DNA from: Chloroflexota bacterium
GTDB lineage: Bacteria; Chloroflexota; Anaerolineae; Anaerolineales; Villigracilaceae
DNA length: 64,000 nt
Assembly (NCBI GenBank): GCA_023459215.1
Contig: JAEWVF010000083.1
Location: 1-64,000 of the forward strand
Direction of reading: 5' to 3'
Position numbers and translations under genes: made by a program
Shown: positions 31,736 to 39,832 of the stretch, piece by piece
How positions within the stretch are numbered: the first letter of the stretch is position 1
Layout of the letters: every line of letters begins with the position of its first letter
Notes under the pieces: model-generated
The model's database searches: none
Told to the model about the DNA's origin: nothing
The model's input: only the letters and a program-made list of their open reading frames with translations

Positions 31736-34627
31736 TTATTTTAAGCTTGGCACTACAGCTACTCTAAACCCTACACTCGGATCGCCGCTATCTACAAAAT
31801 GGTAATAACGATATGCGCAACTAGAGTCTTTAGGATTGTATACATATGAACCGCCTCTGAGCACGCGAGGAACCATCTGATTACGCAAATCCTCTCTGCC
31901 ATCGTTTACTTGATATGGGTAGGGGAAATCATGAGATGAGATGGTACGGGTCCATTCCCATACATTACCACTCATGTCATGTGCTCCGTAAGGACTCACC
32001 CCGCCAGGAAATATGCCAACAGGTGATACGCTTCCTATGCCAGTTTCATTGTAGTTCGCAAAATCAGTGCTGGGGGTGCCCCCCCAAGGGTAAGTTCGAC
32101 CATCAGCGCCTCGTGCACTTTTTTCCCATTCAGCTTCACTTGGCAAGGTAACTTGCAATTGCCCGCTCGCCAATCCGTCTATTAACTTCCAGTAGCGGTG
32201 CTCCGTCAGATATTTTCTCTTGCCAATATGCTTTTTTGCTAATAAACATAACTCGTTACCTAACCATGTACAGTAATTTAATGCATCATACCAAACTACA
32301 TTTGTTACTGGATCGTTATTGCCGCCCTTAAGAGAATACTCATATCTGGTTTTATACCCACTTAATTCTGTAAAGACACGATATTGTTCAACAGTAACCG
32401 GATATTTGGCAAGCCAAAAATCATATGATAAATTCAATAAATGTAGAGGTTTTTCATCATCGCTTATATCATTTGAACCCATTAAAAACTCGCCTGCCGG
32501 GACATGAAGTAGGCCAAATAGCCCTGTTTTTTCCCTATCATTAGGTAAATACCAGGAATTCTTATCAAAGCGAATATCTCCTAAGATTCCAAGGATCTTA
32601 CCTGCCCGGGATCGTTCGCTAACCGGTATTTGACCTGATTCCAAAATATAAATAAGCCATTTCTGCAATCTTTTATATTTAGGCAAATTCCGTTCGCCAA
32701 TATTGTTTAATCTTCCGCTCTCCACGAGGGCTTGGGCTGCTAAATAAGGCCCCCATTGTTCTTGTACAACAGTTTTTTTGGATGGATCAGCGTAACAAAG
32801 TGCATCAACTAACAACCAAATTGCAGAAGCTGTGCCTCGTGCTGCCTTAGCTCCGGCTAATAAAGCAGTTTCTCTCCATCGATTAAAATCCTGGGAAACC
32901 AATTCCGCTGCTTTTTCAGGGTAATCATGATCCGTCAAATAACATGCAGTTAAGTATTCCTGAAAAGTGCGATGAGGAAATGTATAAATTCCAATACCGC
33001 GTGGAATTAATAAACCTGCTCGCAAGCTCAAGTAATCGATTAACTGCCTCGGATTAATATCTGGATTGTGGCTTAGACGCATCAGCCCACTGACCAAATC
33101 ACTCTCTGAAATGTCAGCAGTTCCTGTCAATTCAGCCTGAAACATATGCGCCTTAAAAGCCAATTCTTCTAAAAGGGAACGCATTTTTTGTCTATCTACT
33201 CTAAGCCACTCAGCTAGGCTCGGTTGCCTTACTATTAACTCTCCGTAACCATCTCGCACCACCTTTGGGCTTTCCCACCAATCTAAAAGCAAATCTACTG
33301 CATCCGCATAAAGCTCTTCGCGTCTTTCAGGAAGAGTGCCTCCTCTCCAAGCATGAAGAGAAGCCATCAAGGTTAGGAGTAACGGTCTTTCAGCCAAGCC
33401 AATCAGTTGAGGGTTGTGCAAAATAGCCCTCGTTAGCAATTCGGCATGACCTTGAGCATCTTCACTATGCCAGTGCCTTACAACGGCAATGTGTTTGTAC
33501 CATCGTTCAATAAAATTTTGGATTTGGTTTTTTGTGAAAGAAGCTAAGATGCTTTCAGCAAACCCATTTAATCTCCAATTTTGTTTTTGGTAAGAATAGG
33601 TTCTACTTGTAACCAAGATTCTACACTTGGGAAAGCTTGACGAAAAACTCTCTATCGCATTTTTTATTTGGACACGGTGCAGATTTGCCTCTGGTACTTC
33701 ATCAAGGCCATCCAGCAATAACAAGCCGCCTTTTTCTAACAGCTCCTGCAACATGGCATCTTTGTATTCAATCAGTGCCCAATTATCCAGTTCGCTGACA
33801 ATAAAATTCCATAAAGATTTAGCATCAGCATTTTTTTCATTTTGAGATACTCCTCGCGCAGCAAAATCCCTCAATATCACACGAATAGGTAATAAAAAAC
33901 CATGATCCCACGGTTGTTGCCATAAGATATCATCTTTTTGTCCATTAGGATTATCCACCGGCAACGGAGCAGTAAGTGCAGCTAAGTTAGCATCCCTTGT
34001 CCCCAATACTTCACCAGCCAAACACATTGCAACGAAATTAACAAAAGTGCTTTTTCCTGAACCTGGATCTCCAAGTAAAACGAGTCTGCTCTGGCGGTTT
34101 AATTGCTCCACGGCTGTTTGCCTTCGGACTGCTCCATATACATTTAAATTTACATCGTTTAATCCTTGATCTTTTGATGTTGGCAAGTTTTCATCAAATT
34201 CTGACGAAAGCGTTATTAATGCTGTGTATACTGCTGCCAAATTCAGGCGTGCTTCAGCATCTGAAGCAGTCTTAGGGTCGATACCGGATAACTGTAGCTG
34301 ACTGACACTCTCAAAAAGGTGGTGCAGGTAAGCTGTGCGCAGTTCAGCGGGGGAGGCGCCTTCGGAGACATAATAGTGTTTCTCCAGTTTGCCACCCTCG
34401 GCGACATAATCACCTTCAACCAGCGTGCCATCCTTGCCAACGGCTTTGGCATTGGTTCCCTGGGCAACGGCGCCGTCGCCTTCGAGGTCGGCAGTGTAGG
34501 TTGCCAGTTCTTTCTTCAATGCCGCGATACTGGCATCGGCCAGTTCGGACGGCATTACGCCGCTGGCTTTCATCTGCTCCAGTTGGCGAATGTTTTCTTC
34601 GATTTTCGCGCGTTCGGTGTCAGTCAT
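31736..34627 (-). CDS. NACHT ATPase with C-terminal FGE-sulfatase domain (NACHT 2)
   Basis: This 963-residue paralogue of the neighbouring NACHT proteins has a coiled N-terminus (1-48), then the shared linker at about 50-72 (G-D-G-A-V-A-Q-G-T-N-A-K-A-V-G). Walker A G-D-P-G-S-G-K-S is at 186-193 and Walker B L-L-L-L-D-G-L-D-E-V at 302-311. H-R-T-F-Q-E-Y-L follows in the middle region. The FGE-like domain (F-L-M-G-S-N, L-P-S-E-A-E-W-E-K-S-A-R-G, M-S-G-N-V-W-E-W, V-L-R-G-G-S, G-F-R-V-A) ends the protein. The ATG at 34627 has AAAGG 8 bp upstream; the longer frame is rejected. Codons for the first 100 residues are GC-rich, while most of the rest is much richer in A and T, indicating a mosaic or transferred gene. 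Confidence 0.9.
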   Translation of the reverse strand: MTDTERAKIEENIRQLEQMKASGVMPSELADASIAALKKELATYTADLEGDGAVAQGTNAKAVGKDGTLVEGDYVAEGGKLEKHYYVSEGASPAELRTAYLHHLFESVSQLQLSGIDPKTASDAEARLNLAAVYTALITLSSEFDENLPTSKDQGLNDVNLNVYGAVRRQTAVEQLNRQSRLVLLGDPGSGKSTFVNFVAMCLAGEVLGTRDANLAALTAPLPVDNPNGQKDDILWQQPWDHGFLLPIRVILRDFAARGVSQNEKNADAKSLWNFIVSELDNWALIEYKDAMLQELLEKGGLLLLDGLDEVPEANLHRVQIKNAIESFSSSFPKCRILVTSRTYSYQKQNWRLNGFAESILASFTKNQIQNFIERWYKHIAVVRHWHSEDAQGHAELLTRAILHNPQLIGLAERPLLLTLMASLHAWRGGTLPERREELYADAVDLLLDWWESPKVVRDGYGELIVRQPSLAEWLRVDRQKMRSLLEELAFKAHMFQAELTGTADISESDLVSGLMRLSHNPDINPRQLIDYLSLRAGLLIPRGIGIYTFPHRTFQEYLTACYLTDHDYPEKAAELVSQDFNRWRETALLAGAKAARGTASAIWLLVDALCYADPSKKTVVQEQWGPYLAAQALVESGRLNNIGERNLPKYKRLQKWLIYILESGQIPVSERSRAGKILGILGDIRFDKNSWYLPNDREKTGLFGLLHVPAGEFLMGSNDISDDEKPLHLLNLSYDFWLAKYPVTVEQYRVFTELSGYKTRYEYSLKGGNNDPVTNVVWYDALNYCTWLGNELCLLAKKHIGKRKYLTEHRYWKLIDGLASGQLQVTLPSEAEWEKSARGADGRTYPWGGTPSTDFANYNETGIGSVSPVGIFPGGVSPYGAHDMSGNVWEWTRTISSHDFPYPYQVNDGREDLRNQMVPRVLRGGSYVYNPKDSSCAYRYYHFVDSGDPSVGFRVAVVPSLK

Positions 34628-34654
34628 GGGGGTGCCTTTCGAGCCTATTTCGTA

Positions 34655-34685
34655 ACAAGAAAAAAGCCGCCAGAATCGGCGGCTT
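34655..34685 (-). terminator. intrinsic terminator after the HEPN gene
   Basis: On the minus strand AAGCCGCC, a 6-nt loop and GGCGGCTT form an 8-bp stem that runs into six T residues. It lies 4 bp past the HEPN stop, so NACHT 2 is transcribed separately or by readthrough. Confidence 0.9.
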
Positions 34686-34688
34686 GCT

Positions 34689-35081
34689 TTATTTCGCGTG
34701 TTTTTTGAGAAACTCGCGGGTAACAGTGATGAATTCATCCGCCCATTGGTAGGATTCTTGCGCCTGTTCAGGGCTGACAGTCTCGCCCAGATCGCCATAA
34801 TGACCGATTTCGCGGCGCGCCTGTCCATCGATCAGGTAGCGGTGAAACTTTGGGTCGAGTTGGCCCGTTTTGGCAAACTCTTTTCCGAAGGCTGCGATGA
34901 CCGCTGAATGGCTTGAAAACGATTTCCCGCTGAAAAGCAGCAAGGCTTCTGCCAGATAGAACATGGTGTAATAGGACTGAGCCGCAGAAAAGCGAGGGAG
35001 GCCACGTTCCAGCAAGGTTTTTGCGCCCAGGTGGCTTTCCTCGGCCAGACCCAGTAGATGCTCAATTTCGGGCGAAGTCAT
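34689..35081 (-). CDS. HEPN-domain protein (HepT-like toxin)
   Basis: This 130-residue helical protein is typical in length for HEPN partners of minimal nucleotidyltransferases. It carries the R-x4-H-Y RNase motif at Arg89-His94-Tyr95 (R-R-E-I-G-H-Y-G-D) and an N-terminal A-Q-S-Y-Y-T-M-F-Y-L-A-E-A motif. The start overlaps the MNT stop by 4 bp. Known HepT proteins are ribonuclease toxins that their MntA partner inactivates by adding AMP. That the same applies here is an inference from the family. Confidence 0.85.
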   Translation of the reverse strand: MTSPEIEHLLGLAEESHLGAKTLLERGLPRFSAAQSYYTMFYLAEALLLFSGKSFSSHSAVIAAFGKEFAKTGQLDPKFHRYLIDGQARREIGHYGDLGETVSPEQAQESYQWADEFITVTREFLKKHAK

Positions 35082-35434
35082 ACCGCAAGCCCTTCATTGC
35101 GCACATTGACCACGAACGGCATCTGGCTGGTGGCATAGTGCGCCAGTGAAACCAGTTTGCGCGAGAAGACCAGGTCATACTTGAGCGAAAATTCGGCAAA
35201 GATGGGCGAGACCAGGCGATCGGTGGCCCAGAAATCGAAGCCATCGCGCAACACAAGCAGCACGTCCAGATCAGAATCGGGGGGCTGGGCTTCGCCGCGC
35301 GCATACGAACCGAACAGGATGACCTGCTCCAGTTGCGACCCGAGCAAAGCGCGCAATGCCAAAGTCAACTCTGTGACCGGCTTGCGGACGGGTTCGGGCA
35401 GTTGGCGGCGGGCAATTTTCGGGGCAGTTTTCAT
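35078..35434 (-). CDS. minimal nucleotidyltransferase (MntA-like antitoxin)
   Basis: This 118-residue protein contains the polymerase-beta-type nucleotidyltransferase motif G-S-Y-A-R-G at 42-47, with catalytic acidic residues Asp55 and Asp57 in S-D-L-D. It would inactivate the HEPN toxin encoded next by adenylylation, as known for MntA/HepT. I chose the ATG at 35434, which has an AGGT box upstream; the frame to 35479 adds unlikely residues. A TATAAT box on the minus strand lies at 35457-35462, but no good -35 was found. Confidence 0.85.
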   Translation of the reverse strand: MKTAPKIARRQLPEPVRKPVTELTLALRALLGSQLEQVILFGSYARGEAQPPDSDLDVLLVLRDGFDFWATDRLVSPIFAEFSLKYDLVFSRKLVSLAHYATSQMPFVVNVRNEGLAV

Positions 35435-35762
35435 TGGTAAATACCTGTGTAAAGCAATTATACAACAGGCAGGAAACACTGGGCATGGCGCAAGAACTTG
35501 CCCCTGTAGGGAAAAAATCTTGCGGTACGAAGAATTTAAGCCCGCTCGTGTGTTACGAAGTGGCAGCGTGGGGAAATTTGACTTCCATCAGATTATCGCG
35601 CCTGGGCGCAAGCCACACCGTCCCGCGTCCCTTCTGGAGATTCCAGAGATGCACATGGTCCCGACATCTCACCTGCGGTGAGTGCAGGTGAGATGTCGGA
35701 AGAGTTTAGGCAACTTATAGTTGAGAGAGAAGCGGTTCCCTTTCCAAAACGCTTCAGGTGAG
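35435..35762. other. 328-bp intergenic region with repeated tail and hairpin
   Basis: No gene is supported. It holds the second copy of the NACHT-FGE 3' tail, a perfect 16-bp hairpin and the putative -10 box of the MNT-HEPN pair. Short frames here are not credible. Confidence 0.7.
35585..35729 (-). repeat. conserved 3' tail of NACHT-FGE gene, copy 2 with hairpin insertion
   Basis: Positions 35585-35653 and 35701-35729 match 28424-28520. Between them are about 47 extra bases containing the perfect hairpin CCGACATCTCACCTGC (35661-35676) / GCAGGTGAGATGTCGG (35684-35699) with a 7-nt loop. The tail lies 34 bp downstream of the split NACHT-FGE stop codon. Confidence 0.85.
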
Positions 35763-36178
35763 CTACACACTGAGCAAAACCACCCGAAAACCAATGCTCC
35801 TGTCCCCGCTGTAGGGGCCAAGCCTGAGACGATAGGCGCAACGGGCACCAACTCCAAAATCCAGGAACGAACCCCCACGAAGAACGCGGGGAGCGTCTTT
35901 TCGATTCAAATCTTCACGGCCATCGTCTTGCTTATAAGGATAGTCTTTGAAGCCTTCACTTCGCGTCCACTCCCAAACATTACCACTCATATCCAGCAAG
36001 CCATACGGACTGGCGCCTTTCAGGAACAGCCCCACCGGGGTGGTTTCACCCAAACCAAGTTCATCGGAATTGCAATGTAGATCACGCCATTCATCACCCC
36101 AAGGAAACTTACGATTGGCTATCAGAGATTGGGGATTAAATATTGGGCCTTTGGCGGCTTTTTCCCATTCGGCTTCAC
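35763..36178 (-). pseudogene. 3' fragment of NACHT 3: end of FGE domain, cut off by IS630
   Basis: The minus-strand reading from the IS630 junction is open for 138 codons. It begins G-E-A-E-W-E-K-A-A-K-G and runs through M-S-G-N-V-W-E-W and V-L-R-G-G-S to G-F-R-V-V-L-L-S-V. It has no start or ribosome-binding site of its own. Joined to the fragment at 37368-39664 with one TA, it restores L-P-S-E-A-E-W-E and an uninterrupted frame. It was therefore part of the third NACHT-FGE gene until the element inserted. Confidence 0.92.
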
Positions 36179-36188
36179 TAGTGCAATA

Positions 36189-36878
36189 TCAAGAGACATT
36201 TTCGGATATAGTCAAGAGCGGCAAAATTGGATTATGGAAAACGGCTGAGACTCGTCGAACCACTTCTGTTTCTGTAAGTTTTTTGTCTGGCTCAACAATT
36301 TTACGTTTTGCATGAATCCACATGGGTTCAATTGGATTGAGCCAGGGGCTTTTCTTCGGCAAGAGAAAGGGTAACAAGCGAATACCTTTTTGGGACTTTT
36401 TTACCGCGCTGTTGTGCGCATGGATCCATTCTCTAACTGCTTTGCTTTTGTGCCATGTTGCATGATCCCAAACCATGATCAATGCCTTTTTGCCAGCCAA
36501 ACTTACTTTCTCTAACAACCACTCAAGGTACTGGATGGTCAAATTACTACATGGGTTACCTTCCACAAAGCGCAGCCAAACTTCATCATGCTTGGTCTCA
36601 TCTTGCTCATACCAATGGATCGCCAAACCATAACAAGCAATTGCTTGTGGTTCTGGGTCATCATGACGAGGTGTTTGTTCAATCAACTTCAAAAACTGAC
36701 CGTCTTCTGCCCAACTGTGCAAATCTGGATGAGCAAAACGGCTCCACCAAGTTTCATCTTGGTATCCAAATGCCCAATCGGATTTTTGCCTTGCTAATGC
36801 CATCAAACGATCTCGTTGTTTTTTTTCAATAAGTACGCTGGGTCTGGACTGCTTATCCAGTGCTTGGCACGGTTCCAA
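36189..36878 (-). CDS. IS630 transposase, DDE catalytic part (OrfB)
   Basis: The DDE catalytic triad is visible: Asp in G-Y-Q-D-E-T-W-W, Asp in M-V-W-D-H-A-T-W-H and Glu in N-P-I-E-P-M-W. The last aspartate/glutamate spacing and the S-P-W-L-N-P-I-E motif are typical of IS630. The frame is -1 relative to OrfA and overlaps it at 36803-36878. An A8 run at the overlap (about 36817-36824 on the minus strand) allows a -1 slip, producing the full-length transposase. The listed start is only the frame opening and is not a true initiation site. Confidence 0.9.
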   Translation of the reverse strand: MEPCQALDKQSRPSVLIEKKQRDRLMALARQKSDWAFGYQDETWWSRFAHPDLHSWAEDGQFLKLIEQTPRHDDPEPQAIACYGLAIHWYEQDETKHDEVWLRFVEGNPCSNLTIQYLEWLLEKVSLAGKKALIMVWDHATWHKSKAVREWIHAHNSAVKKSQKGIRLLPFLLPKKSPWLNPIEPMWIHAKRKIVEPDKKLTETEVVRRVSAVFHNPILPLLTISENVS

Positions 36879-37321
36879 GAGATGTCAAAGCGCTTCAGGG
36901 TTATTCGAATCGCTTCTCCGGTTACAAGACGTTCAGCGACTTTTTCGCTAAAGCTGACTTCCGCCAGTAAGTTCAGTGTCCACAAGCTGGTTTCTTTACC
37001 GAAGTTACGTGGACTTTGATGCAAAATATCTTTTAACAACTCAACTTTTTCCGCAGTAAACGTTGTCGACATTTTGTGCGGCCGATGAGAACCAGCTTTT
37101 AAAACATCCAGACCGGTTGTGTTAAATTGTTTGATCACGTTTCGTACTGTCTGATCATCGCAACCCAGTGTTCGCGCTATTCGCCTGGCAGTTTCTTTGC
37201 GAGCGCTGGCCAACACAATCTGACTGCGACGGAGCACAAACCGATCTTTTGATCGTAGGCCTATTTTTAGCTTTTCTTGTTCTTCTACTGTCAAATCTCG
37301 GACAAAAATTGGCGTTTTCAT
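36803..37321 (-). CDS. IS630 transposase, DNA-binding part (OrfA)
   Basis: The 172-residue product has an N-terminal helix-turn-helix region (A-R-K-E-T-A-R-R-I-A-R-T-L-G-C-D-D-Q-T-V) that recognises the inverted repeats. It ends shortly after the A8 slippery run. It starts at the ATG at 37321 close to the right inverted repeat. Alone it lacks the catalytic residues and needs frameshifting into OrfB. Confidence 0.9.
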   Translation of the reverse strand: MKTPIFVRDLTVEEQEKLKIGLRSKDRFVLRRSQIVLASARKETARRIARTLGCDDQTVRNVIKQFNTTGLDVLKAGSHRPHKMSTTFTAEKVELLKDILHQSPRNFGKETSLWTLNLLAEVSFSEKVAERLVTGEAIRITLKRFDISWNRAKHWISSPDPAYLLKKNNEIV

Positions 37322-37348
37322 ACACCTGTTATATCACTATCCTATTCT

Positions 37349-39664
37349 CTATCTTGTTGTTGCACTAGGCAGACTGATGGGCTTATCGATTTTCTGGGAT
37401 AGCCAATAGCAATAAGCCATGGCGTCATGCCAGGTGACATGTACCACCGGGTGGTTTTCGAGGCCGGGCGAAACCTTTCCTCCACGCCAGTGTTCGGGCG
37501 GTTTTGCGCCGCTATCAGTCACATAAATGGCATACTGGGCATTCGTGACCGGCACGCGCGCAATTTGGTATTCGAGCAGTTGAAGCTTATGGGCCGGTTT
37601 TTCATCGTTATCACCCCTATCGCTTCCCATCAAGAACTCACTCGGCGGGATGGTAACCCACTCCGGTTCGCCCCAGGGCTGCTTCCAAAACTGGGATGTG
37701 ATTTTGCCGCTCTCAATCTTTGCCAGTGAGTTCATGGCAGCTAATTTTGCCAGAAGAGCTGATTTATCACCCTTTTTGAGCGGTGTATCGGCCTGTACCT
37801 GCAAGCGCTGGCGGACTTCCCCAAGCAAATCGCCTTCTACGCGAGCATTGCCAACATCGAACAGGCACTCGGCTGCCAGCAGCAGGTGGTGGTGCGGCTC
37901 GGGTTCGGTCTGCGGGTCTGCGTCCATGATCGCTCGAATCATTTTGCTGACCCGGCTGGGGCCTTGCCCACTGACATAGCCTGCTTGGAGCAGGATGACT
38001 TCCCTCCACCAAGGGTTAGGCAGGATGTTTAGGGTGTAATCCAGCATGTCATCACGGCCCGCTAGGGTGCGGGCAGCCAGGTATTCCTGGAAGGTGAGAT
38101 GGGCAAAGCCATACACACCCATGCCGCGCTCGATCAACAATCCGCTGCGCTCGCTGATGACGCGCAGGAAGCTGTCGATTGCTTTGGCAGCCCGGGTATC
38201 GTCACCGGTCATGTTCTTGAAGCGTGGCAAAAGCAGGGCGCGCAGGTCAGCTAATTCAATCTCGCGCCGTTTGCGTTCGTGCATCCAGAAAGCCACTGGT
38301 TCGAGCAAGCTGCGACGGTCGCCGCTATCCAGTTTAATGCTGCCTAGGTTGTGTTCGTCGCCCAGTCCTTTGGCGCGGTCCCAGTGCCAGAGCAGCACTT
38401 CGACCGCTTCCTCGTATAATTCCGAGCGGCGTTCGGGCAGTTCGGCCCGATAGCGATGCACCAGAGCAATCACGGTTAGGAGCAGGGGATTAATGGCCAG
38501 TTCCGCCACACGCGGGCTGGATTCGATGGCGTGGATGAGTTTCTCGGCCTGTTCATTTGCCATGCGCAAAACATCCGGCAATTCACCGCCTGCCAGGCTG
38601 GTCTCGACCACCCGCGTCCAATCCTTTACAAAACGACGCACCTCCAGAGGGGTGAAATCGCGCACTTTTGCCAGGCCAAAATCAGCAGCGATACGCGCCG
38701 GGCCATCATACCCGACCTCTCGGCTGGTAACTACAAAACGAACCCGCCCAAAACGGTCAGCGAACTTCTCCACCAGGCGCGCCACACGCTGACGTAAACC
38801 GGCATCAGCAACTTCGTCCATACCATCCAGCAAGACAACCGCCCGGCCTTTCTCCAGATAGTCGCTGAAAAAATCGGTGGGCAGGTCGATAGCCTGGGCG
38901 GCGTAATATTCGCGCAGATAATCCAATAATATGGTCGGGCCATCCTTGCCAGGGTTGGGGTGTTGTTCAGATAGGTAATAACCGAGATCGCGGAGAGGCA
39001 GCAGAATGGGCAGGCGATTGGCTTCTTCCAAACCAAGCCGCTCTTTTATCAGGTTTTCAGAATCAGCTAAGGTACGGGCATAGGTCAGGGCGATATAGGC
39101 AAGCAAAGTCGTTTTGCCGCTACCTGGATCGCCGATGATGACCAGGCGTGGATAACGCGCCAGTGCCGCGCCAATGCTCAGAATACCGCTATCCCCGCTG
39201 TGTAGATCATCCGCCGCTTCGATGTTTTTTTTCTTGTCGCGTACTGGCGCGCCAGATTGTTTGTCTACAGCGGTCAAGGAAACATAAACCTTCTCAAGCA
39301 ACACGCTCAGCGGTTGGTCGCCCGCCCGAATGCCTTGCAGGCGCAGCAACTGGTGGGCGGCAACAATGTTTTCCAGATAACGCGTCAGGGCTTCGGGATG
39401 CGGCAGGGACTTTTTCTCGGGCCCAAGCACAATCTTGACCCCGGTGACAAGATCGCCGCCAACGTTTCCTTTGACACCCAAACCGCCCTGCCCGATGGCA
39501 AAGGCATCCTGTCCCTGGGCAATGGCACCATCACCGATCAATTGGGCTTCAAGGCTCGCTTGCCGTTCCCGGAGCAATCTATAAGCAAGGCTGCCTTCTT
39601 TGAGCGTCTCAAGTTCGGCCTTGATGTCTTCCAATTCCCGTTTCAGCGATTCGATGTCTGCCAT
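37349..39664 (-). pseudogene. NACHT ATPase, 5' fragment interrupted by IS630 (NACHT 3)
   Basis: This paralogue has a coiled N-terminus (1-43), the shared linker at 44-66 (G-D-G-A-I-A-Q-G-Q-D-A-F-A-I-G), Walker A G-D-P-G-S-G-K-T (178-185) and Walker B V-V-L-L-D-G-M-D-E-V. A-H-L-T-F-Q-E-Y-L-A and the first half of an FGE-like domain (F-L-M-G-S-D-R-G-D) follow. The native sequence stops at 37368. The last codons to 37349 (S-A-T-T-R-stop) come from the IS end. Without the IS the gene would be 2715 nt (904 residues), ending at 35763. AGGTGG lies 6 bp before the ATG at 39664. The truncated protein keeps its complete NACHT module and may still be made. Confidence 0.9.
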
Positions 39665-39832
39665 ATTTTCCACCTGAATATGTGCGCGGTTTGTCTTTCT
39701 CAGTTTAGCCGAAAATGGGGGCGCAGACAATAAATTAGCAACAATAATTTCGGGAGATCTTCTGAGCAAGCGAAAATGTAATCGCCAAAACAATCATAGT
39801 CGCAACAATTATTATCAAGGTAAAATTTTGCA

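Larger units (their letters stand above)
36181..37365 (-). mobile_element. IS630-family insertion sequence (1185 bp)
   Basis: The element is bounded by GTGCAA...TTGCAC ends, with imperfect inverted repeats of about 16 bp (GTGCAATATCAAGAGA against GTGCAACAACAAGATA). A TA dinucleotide is duplicated on both sides (36179-36180 and 37366-37367), as expected for the IS630/mariner group. It holds a two-frame transposase. It lies inside the FGE domain of a NACHT gene. Confidence 0.95.

Noticed and set aside
35763..36053. Independent 96-residue FGE-like gene
   Set aside because: The frame is the continuation of NACHT 3 beyond the IS630 insertion, and its apparent start has no ribosome-binding site.
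28506..39664. A complete diversity-generating retroelement
   Set aside because: No reverse transcriptase, Avd-like gene or template repeat is seen in the window, and silent differences between the copies argue against recent homing. Kept only as a question about the rest of the genome.
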